From positions 5,518,001 to 5,582,000 of the forward strand of contig JARUPY010000397.1 of the NCBI GenBank assembly GCA_029817715.1: a stretch of 64,000 nucleotides of DNA. The letters are read 5' to 3'. The stretch comes from Melastoma dodecandrum. Taxonomy: Eukaryota; Streptophyta; Magnoliopsida; Myrtales; Melastomataceae. Of the stretch, positions 55,950 through 64,000 are shown in pieces (position 1 is the first letter of the stretch; every line of letters begins with the position of its first letter). The notes under the pieces are model-generated. The model made no database searches, was not told the DNA's origin, and worked only from the letters and a program-made list of their open reading frames with translations. Made by a program: the position numbers and the translations under genes.

Positions 55950-57046
55950 GAATCGATGTTTCAAGGAAATATAGGTTTCAAACACTAATTTCACCCAATA
56001 AAAAAATGAATAAATCGATATTTTAGTAACTAACCTTGAAACTAAACTCTTACCATCGGTCCTCAACTTTCTCAGTTTACAGAGATAAGAAAGGGGCTGA
56101 CGGAGAGAAAGGGCTTTACATATCCAGGAGGAGCATCACACAAGCCAAAGCAATTCTTATCCAGATTTCTAAAGTATAAAAGGCCTTCACAAGTATAGTA
56201 AATCCGGGTAAAAACACAAGGCACAATGCCCACCAAATTAAAGAGTCGGGTCCCACTCTCTCCATCTCCCCCCTCTCCCACCACGCTCTTGTCTTGGCCT
56301 TTGCTTTTCTTTGCTGTAGCAAAACACTCCTTACCTAAAGCATGGCATAATATCCTCCTAGCATCATCACATGCACTAATCCCACCCAAAAAGTAGTTGC
56401 TCTGGTTATTTGAGAGCGAAAGGAGATTAAAAGCAGTAATTCACCCCCTACCCCACCCCCCATATTAACTGGTATGCGTGGTTCGGTTGCTGTCCTCGTC
56501 TTATCTGATCTGAACCCGACATATCAAGCACCACATGCTGCAGCATATGATAGATACATCATAATGGGGTGTCTAGTTACTACCTCCAAGTCATGGCAGG
56601 CACATTCAAGGAGAGGACGGATTTCATTCTCTTACTCTAGTCCTTTAATCTGCAACAATGCCTACCCTCCCTGGACGATCCATGGCCCTCCTACGAATCG
56701 TCTCCACAGCCTCTTCAAGGGTTCAAGTTCCATACAGCACATGAATCCCACTGCCTGCAAGAATACATGCTGATAGAAGGGAAAAGACAGACCAAAGGTA
56801 CACCACTGAGCCGCTACCCAAGAAACATGCAGCATCAGTTGAACATGGGACATTTTACCTGCTGTGCATTTGCGACCTCCATTGAATTGGGAGTGCAATT
56901 ATCAACCAGCTTCCCCCCATTAGGATCAGCAAAAAGTCTGCAACCACCACCCAGTTTTGGGTCCAAGAACTGCACGGTACTTCTTGCTTTTAATCAGTGC
57001 CTCCGCTGCCAATCTAAGCGAGCAACCAAATCAGCCCAACTAGGCA
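55950..57046 (-). other. NOT4 3' region, probably spliced 3' UTR
   Basis: On minus a donor-like CAG/GTAAAATG (about 56858) and an acceptor-like TTCTTGCAG (about 56762) could define a 3'-UTR intron. A coding-looking stretch LGGGCRLFADPNGGKLVDN runs before that donor and MELEPLKRLWRRFVGG after the acceptor, in consistent frame, ending near 56662. This could be an alternative C-terminal end of NOT4 or a chance frame. Nothing else recognised. Confidence 0.4.
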
Positions 57047-60000
57047 TTATACCCCAAATGTCTTGTTATTATATAAATCCCCTGAAATGGGCATCCAGAA
57101 CTTTGAATCCTCAAAACCATCACCGTATTTGTTCAATCCAAGTCGATTATCCAATCTGAGGAGCTGAGAAATAGACAAACCATCCCCACTTTGGATGTCA
57201 TTCCATCCCTCCCAAGATTCATTTGAAACAAGCCCATTCATACCCTGTTGAATTGGGAATGAGGAAAAGGGAGGTAGCTCGCCCATGGAAGATCTGTCCA
57301 AGATTCTCTGTGACGTACCAAAACTACCATTCATGGAAGAATAGTTGTCACTCGGAATGTAACTCAAGTTTCGTTGGGCTGGCAAAGAGCCTTGCATCAT
57401 AGATTGGAGCCTAGAATCTCTCTCAAAATGAGTAGACTGGATGCCATAGGAACTATTAAGGTCAAAGCTCGAGTTACTGAACCCACCCTCGAATGACCCC
57501 TTTCCGACGGCCAGTATAGCAGGATCCATAAATTCAATATCGGGAGAATGGCCAATATTCCCACCAAGTGGAGGTGGTTGTGCATTTGACAACCAAGTTG
57601 ATGTGTTCCGCACCCCTCCTGACAAAAAACCAGTGCAAAAGCTAAACACCTAACTCATGCAACAGAGAACAGGTGAAAGGAGCATAGTATCCATAGACTC
57701 ACTGGATGTCTCTAAAATATTTTCAGGTTTATCCCTGGATGAGAACCCTGGAGGTGGAGCTTTGCTGGGCACAGAAAAACCAGGTGGGGCGACCATTTGA
57801 GATCTCGACACTGCTTAAGGAGACAGAAGAAATCAGAAATTTGAAAGCTTAAAAAACATAAAATCAGAAGCAAACTTTTCAACAATGCTGCCAAACGGAA
57901 AACATACAAATCCCAAAAATTTTCTGCTGCCAACAGAAGCAGAAAAGGAAACTGTATAGGTAGACTAGCATAACAGGACCCGAACTGAAGGAAGTTGATG
58001 CAAAAAGAAAAGGAAAAGAACGAAAAAAGGAGCATAAAAGGCACACAAAGGTGTTGAAGGTTGCTACGGTTATCAAGGGCTTTCAAAAGAATAAACTTAC
58101 TTGAATTTCTCCCAGGAGAGACACCAAATTGATTGCCAGGAGAATTTTCAGCTCCACTAAAACTCAGGGAGTAAAAACCATTGGAGCTTCCACTTCCTGC
58201 ATATAATGGTTCCCTACTCTCGGGAAAACCTGGAGTCAAATTCATCCTTCCATGTTTCCCAGGAAAAGAAAATGAAGCATTGCCATCAATTGCAGGGGCA
58301 GTTTCTTCTTGTCTAGCAAATGAGAATCTGGACTGGTTGCTGTTTGGCATCTTCCGGGAAGTCAACTGTCTCAGGCCAGGCTGCTCATCCGTTTCCCCAA
58401 GCAACTTAGCCAGGTTATGAGGGGATGTTAAGGAATCATCCAAAGCATCAACATCCAAGGACAAAATGTTAGATATTATAGTGCTCTCTCCTGCATCCAG
58501 AATACCATTCCTGCCAGCAACTGATGCAGGCCACTCTCCAGTCCACCCCTTTTCCACTTTGCACGGGGGAATGGAGCTTGTAGCAACAGCATTTATACCA
58601 GAAATATTATACGATGAGCTCTCATAGTACCCATTAGACATGTTCGAACTATTTGGTATTGATTGTGCAGGATTATGACCATTCTTACTATCTACAAATA
58701 CAGGGTCGGAAGTTGGGCTTGTCCTGCCGAAAGTCTCATTATGTAGGAAAGACAGAGATGTCATTGTCAAGTGACTGGAAGACCTGGACAAACTACCCAC
58801 CTTGGACATAAAAGCTGAAGAGTGCACCACTTCAGGATCCTTTTGTCTTCGATTATCAAAAGTAAGTACGTCGTCTTCAACTTCGTTATGCACATTCGGT
58901 GCTTCAATTTGTATTGTTTGCTTCTCAAACTGAAAATGAGGCTGGTCATTTGAATGAATGGGTTTCTCGCTCCCTATTTCTCCATTCATATTCATGTTCT
59001 GCTGCTGCATATTTTCACTGCTAGGCAACTTAGTCAAAGTACCTTTAGCATTAGCAGAATAAGATCCGCCAACACTCTGAGCACAATTGGAATCAAGTGT
59101 GACAGAATACAGAGCAGAAGGCATATGTGAGAGATCTACATCATCTGTTCTGTTTCCTTCCTTTTCTTCATCAAAACTGTACGACTCCCAGGTATGGTCA
59201 GAAGATAGGTTTCCCCCTAGTAGCCCATCAAAACTTGATGTACTATCCCCTTGGGATTGTATACACGAAAAGGATCGTGTATCCTCAGAGGGATCAGGGA
59301 TACCATCTGAAATATCGCTTCTATCTGAAGTGGAGCTTTCCACGGGCTGCTTTGGATGACTTGAAGACTTCCATTCACCTTTAGCATGTCTCCAATGTAA
59401 AGGCTCCTCAGTTGGCGTTTTCTTTACAGCATCACTTGAAGTTGGGCAGACAGCATTTAGAACATTATCCATAGAATCTGATTTTTGCCTAGTATGACCA
59501 TTTGAAATTGCAGAGACAGATTGAAGGCTAGAGGCACGTGTTCCCCTATATTCACAAAACATAATTATATCAGTAACTTATTGAAAAAAGAAAATCACAT
59601 CAACAATCTGACAGACTACTTGAATGTATTTTTTTTTTGTGTGTGGTGGGGGGGGAAGAGCCGCTAACCATGATGCTGCAGCAGGTAGGGATATGTGTTT
59701 GCTTCCATATGTTGAAGAACCTTTGACAATGCTCGTTGCAGCCTGCCCCAGAGAAAGATATGAGAAGAATAATAACACAGCAGCTAAACATGACAGAATA
59801 TTCCCAGTTAAAACAGGCCGAAGCATGAACAGAAAAGTTCCAGACAATACACCTACCCCACTACCGAAAGAAAAAACTTACAAATGGAGTATTTTTCACA
59901 GTTGGTTTTCCGGAAGAGCTGTTAACACTATAATCATCAAAAGGTGGAGGTAAGGCATTGCCACAACGCCGTTGCAGTGAGATTGGATTGCCAGTGAGTT

Positions 60001-61844
60001 GCTGTACTCTGGTCCTGTGAAAGATCATAATTACTTGTATAGGAATCAACTGCCAAACAATCAATAATTGCCATCACAGCATGCATCTCACAAGTTAGAA
60101 AAGGAATCCATTTCTTAAAAAAAAAAAATAATCTAACGAATAAAATATAATCTGAGAAACAAACATCATTCCTCATTGCACATATAAAAAGCCACCCACT
60201 AGCCCGAAGGAAGGGTGCAATTCTCCAACTTTTCTCATGCAGTGGATATATTATATTTTAAAGGAAAAAAGAAAGCAATCAAAGGAAAAATTGGAATACA
60301 ATAAACCCAGAAGAGAGTCATGTTAAAGAAGCACACCTTGTATATGCTGAGATTACTTCATCTTTTGTGAAACTATCCTCATGAGGGCCAACTTCATGTA
60401 AATACAAGCAATCGGGATTGTTACATGACTAAACAGAACACATGGTTAGTACATTTACCGTAAAAATCTGCAAAATAATGTGCATAATCAAGAGAGACGT
60501 GGACATGCCATACCATATTCCTCAACCATGCATGGCAGTACTTTGTGGTCCCAAAGCATGCTCTGGAAAATTAAAAGTTGTTGAAACATCTCCAAATTCA
60601 AGGAACTAAGCAAACACGTGGACAGATGGATAAGACTGTCAACATACCTTAGTGGCTTACCCTCCAAAACATATCCATGCACCGATTGAATGCACCGAAC
60701 AGCTTCCTCCTCCCTTGAATAAGTAATATACCTGCAATCATGGGCAAATGGAACCAATAAAATGCTCTGACATTCAAAAAAGAAAAGAAAGCGCACACAA
60801 AAAGCAACATCATACAACTAGCAGCAAAATAGGCCGAAAGAAATCAGTGGCAGAAAACTGCAAGTAGAGCCTGAGAGGCACAAGATAATGTGTATCACTC
60901 CCGTAGCTCCCCAAGAATATCTTCCGAGAGGAGGCATGCCTTACACTACTCATTGTCGGGGATTCGTCGGAAGGCAATATCTCAAAGGAACATCAAGCAT
61001 GCAACAATGACAAAGTAGAAACAGAAGTTGTTAACTTACACACTACAAGTATTATTTGGAAATTGTTGAATAACACCAGCCGACGTGCGAGACATGGATA
61101 CCTTGAGAACCTTACCATACTGGCCAAAATAGTCTCTTCGCTGAAGAAGCTGCATAAGTACATCGCTAAGACAAGTCAATTCTTCTTGTAACACTGAATG
61201 CTGAAAAGTAAAAGCAGAAGAGGTGGTACTGACATCCTCATCAGCCATGTGAAGCGGCAACCCTACTATATATACAAGGTTGCGCTGGATCACTCGAACA
61301 CTGGTAAGCTGTTTTCTCCCTTCAGTTACTTTTGTCTTTGCCTTCTGGGACTTGCTCTTCTTCTCTGTATTTGCTTCGGCCATTAATCTGTGGTACCAGC
61401 AACAGGGATAATGTGGACCCGCAGCATTTATATATATTAGTGGAAATCACACTTGTAGTAATGTTTAGCGGCTGTTACTGAATAGCACCTCTCACAGTTT
61501 GCAGTCATTCCCACAATCTTTTCTTTGTCATAAGGAGTACGGCATGCTGGACAACGTCCCTCGCTGTCATTCTTCTCAGCCATTTCCATTATGTGATGCC
61601 AGCACCACACACAGATCTGTAAAGAGCAAGGAAATTAAACAGGTACGAGGAAGATGCTAAAATCAAGTGGCATTCAAATGAAAAACAATGGGACAGGTGC
61701 AGCTCTTGCATTACAAGGTTACTACAAAAGGAAGGGAAAAAAGAAGAAAACCTCGTAGCCGCATTTGCATGGCCTCAGCTGTTGATCGGTGAGATCCATC
61801 TCCTCAGCACAGAGAGGACAAGTTTTTTCACCCTCATCACTCAT
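57047..61844 (-). CDS. NOT4: NOT4-type RING/RRM E3 ubiquitin ligase of the CCR4-NOT complex
   Basis: Homologue of yeast Not4 / human CNOT4, which links mRNA decay and translation quality control to ubiquitination. Eleven coding exons with matching phases: 61752-61844, 61489-61616, 61040-61387, 60648-60731, 60514-60562, 60337-60428, 59882-60014, 59669-59742, 58101-59545, 57703-57810 and 57047-57618, giving 1041 residues. RING (residues about 9-56): CPLCAEEMDLTDQQLRPC, CGYEICVWCWHHIMEM and GRCPACRTPYDKEKIVG, the all-cysteine C4C4 type of NOT4. Then a basic linker, RRM (RNLVYIVGLPLHMADED to VHGYVLEGKPLRACFG), and a CCCH finger (CHAWLRNMSCNNPDCLYLHE). The long Ser/Asn-rich C-terminal half is typical of plant members and ends KFWMPISGDLYNNKTFGV. 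The start at 61844 is ten bases into its exon. Confidence 0.95.
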
Positions 61845-61854
61845 GGTTGCTTTT

Positions 61855-62516
61855 CTGAAAAAAATGTCAAGAGAGTCAACCAACAAAATCTTAGTCCACT
61901 TACAGCCCAGAAATTATTATCCCACAGATATCTACATCAACATGATTACGATCCATTCGAGAACATTATCATGACCTCCAAACCATGGTAGATCTACGGG
62001 AACAGCTAGCCCTACACGCCTTCCAAAATCAGGCAATTGAAAATACACTCCAGATCAATCAAAAGATAAACGCAACACAACTAGACATCAATCACTCCAG
62101 AATCAATCAAACAAGGCCGCCCCACATGCCCTACTCACTAATCAGCGATTCTGACCATCACTTCAATGGGGAGATTGAAACCACGACCCAGTCCCATCCG
62201 TTCCAGAAACAGAACAGACACTCAATCATCCAACAAACACCAGCAGCCCCGCCAAACTCTCAACGGAAACCCCGGAGCCCTCACTGCTCGACGACAACGA
62301 CCAACATGCAACGCCGGGAAACCAATCGGACACATCGAAATCACGGAACGCAGATCAGAAGACCAAACACAATCGCGAAGGACGGCGGGTCAAATGCGCA
62401 AAACAACCCGATAACAGACGACGCGGATCTCGACGAAGGGACCGACAACAACCGGAGGGGAGGGGGGAGAGAGATCAGGGTTTGGAGATCGGGAGGGCAG
62501 GGTTAGGGAGACTTAC
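61855..62516 (-). other. NOT4 5'-UTR intron
   Basis: Donor on minus CTTC/GTAAGT with the exon ending at 62517, acceptor TTTCAG ending at 61855. Open plus-strand frames in this interval are antisense to the intron and have no domain. Confidence 0.7.
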
Positions 62517-62700
62517 GAAGGTGTTGTTGGCTAGGGATCGAAGAGGAGGAGGAGGAGGAAGAGCGCAAATCTGTTTGTGGCTGAGATTCAGAGAGGAAAA
62601 GGAAAAAACAGGCGGAACCACAACCCAACAGCAAAGCGCTCACGCGATTAATCAGACCTTCCAGCCTACCCCCCTCAAAAACGCTGCGTTTTCACGATGC
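62517..62700 (-). other. NOT4 first non-coding exon and transcription start area
   Basis: CT-rich on minus (CTCTTCCTCCTCC), common for plant leader exons. The exact start is not determined. Confidence 0.5.
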
Positions 62701-63902
62701 CACATGCAATGCAAACGACCTTTCACCCTAGAAGAATTTATGTCGTGTTTGGTTGACGGAATTTTAGTAAAATACGAATTCGGATTAAACTGAGTTTTGC
62801 CCCCGTAGAATTGAGAATTACATTTCCTTAAGAAAAAAAAAAGAATGGAAGCATTCTTCATTTGTTCTAGATCATTCTAAATATATTTTCTACCACATTA
62901 TTCCTTCTGCATTTTGATTTGGCTATAATATATTTTATTTTATTTTATGTTCTTACCACGATGGCCGGTGCATACAGGGTGGCTTATCCGAGGAACGAAA
63001 TTCGGAAGCGCTTGTCGATCCAACGGCTGGGAAATGGGCCTCGTCTCTCTTTTCCTATTTTGGGCCAGGCGAAGGATAATTGGACCGGCCCGGGAGAGAT
63101 AAATAATGCTTTCTCATTCATTCTCCTCCTTCTAGTTGTTGGGTTCGGGAGAGAGGGGGGGGGGGGTGTTATTTCATCATTACCTTAAAAAGGACGGGGC
63201 GAGGTCCGAACGCACGAAAAAGACAAAATACGGGGGGAAAAGGCGAAAACGATCGTGTAAGAACAGAATCTTCCGAGGTTCCATCGCGTTCACACCTAGG
63301 AAATGACGGATTTGGGTCCTGCTTTATCTAAAAAATTTTATGCAATCAACTCCCCCTTTGTCTCTGACAAACACGACAGATTGAATTGACGTTTGTTTAG
63401 CCGATGATGGCAATCCGGTCATTCCACTTTTCATCTTCTTGCAGTAAATGATAAAATTTCAACCGAATCGTCAAGCCTTTATTAGGCCCCGAGAATTTCG
63501 ATTGGCGGAGGGGGGGGGGGGGGGGGGGTAATTCCAGTCGTTCCTACCACCCGCTGAGGTACGATCACCACCCTACACGTCGCCCACGGTCCCCCCATCT
63601 CATCCGTCTGTCAAGGAAAGGCTACGCTGACCACACGATTTGACGAGATGTCGGACGGTTAAGATCAGCTCCCGCCCTGTCTCTCCCTCACCTCCCGCCT
63701 ATATGTGAAAACTCTCCCCTCCCTGCGTGTGGCCGTCACAACACTCCAAAGCTCCGGCAAGTGCAGAGCAGCACTCCCCGTCGCCTCCCATTTCCTTCCA
63801 GGTGCCGCTTGGCTGCCTGTTGACATGGCAATTAATTTTGGGCCTGGGTTTAGAACAGGAACCCAGTACTCCCTCAAGTAATACTTCGAGCCCAAGACGT
63901 AA
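62701..63902. other. Intergenic region right of NOT4
   Basis: No gene recognised. It contains a 10-base G run near 63158-63168 and a run of 19 G at 63510-63528. Frames around 63665-63960 show no domain. Confidence 0.55.
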
Positions 63903-64000
63903 TCGTCTAGGCCGACTCACGATGAAATCGACTAGGTCGATTTATGACAAAGTCGACTAGGTCGACTAATAAACGGGGTCGACTAAGTCGACTCACGATG
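63903..64000. repeat. 25-bp tandem repeat with GTCGAC cores, cut by the window end
   Basis: Four units starting at 63903, 63928, 63953 and 63979, with the pattern TCGACTAGGTCGACT plus about 10 variable bases (CACGATGAAA, TATGACAAAG, AATAAACGGGG). The array continues beyond the window. Confidence 0.75.

Noticed and set aside
61985..62506. 173-codon plus-strand frame
   Set aside because: Lies antisense to the NOT4 5'-UTR intron, low-complexity (Asn/Thr/Arg), no recognisable domain.

Overview
This window is flowering-plant nuclear DNA. It holds four intron-rich, single-copy-type plant genes (phototropin 1, a PBS1-like cytoplasmic kinase, a PRR7/PRR37-type clock pseudo-response regulator and a NOT4-type RING/RRM protein). 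They are separated by nested transposable elements of lineages common in angiosperms. The strongly GC-rich first exon of the phototropin gene would suit a monocot or early-diverging angiosperm, but no sequence here fixes the species.

Layout: 57-1797 (-) is the 5' end of PHOT1, which runs off the left edge. 2473-23646 is an old Ty3/gypsy element on the minus strand (615-616 bp LTRs, decayed gag, protease and a deleted RT-integrase region). It carries, antisense between its integrase remnant and its 3' LTR, a decayed gene with a plant mobile domain (PMD). An 11.45-kb Sirevirus-type Ty1/copia element (11440-22892, minus) sits inside its gag gene with a perfect 5-bp target duplication. It keeps an open 628-codon env-position reading frame although gag-pol is broken. 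25349-27105 (-) is the kinase. About 4.5 kb of AT-rich intergenic DNA with candidate small non-autonomous transposons follows. 31668-35384 (-) is the PRR gene.

37.3-52.5 kb is a second repeat complex. A MuDR-like element (about 37863-42250) has long terminal inverted repeats, a broken transposase on minus and a convergent intact GRF zinc-finger ORF on plus. An older repeat flanks it on both sides. One copy of that repeat was hit by another gypsy element (43442-52376, plus), while the other copy preserves the empty site. The two LTRs of this gypsy element differ mainly in the number of a 53-bp minisatellite unit (3 against 9). At 52633-55941 lies an apparently complete hAT transposon with TIRs, a perfect 8-bp target duplication and one open transposase frame. 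57047-61844 (-) is NOT4 in eleven coding exons with a 5'-UTR intron. The right end (62.6-64 kb) is intergenic and finishes in a 25-bp tandem repeat cut by the window edge.

The host genes do not form a pathway cluster: light perception (PHOT1), receptor-proximal kinase signalling, the circadian clock (PRR) and CCR4-NOT-linked ubiquitin/RNA control (NOT4) are unrelated neighbours, all on the minus strand. Most of the unusual biology lies in the elements: a host-like PMD gene carried antisense in a gypsy element, a GRF-finger partner gene in a MULE, an env-position ORF outliving its gag-pol, and a potentially mobile hAT. Exon limits were derived by hand from reading frames, GT/AG signals and family knowledge. 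No searches were run.
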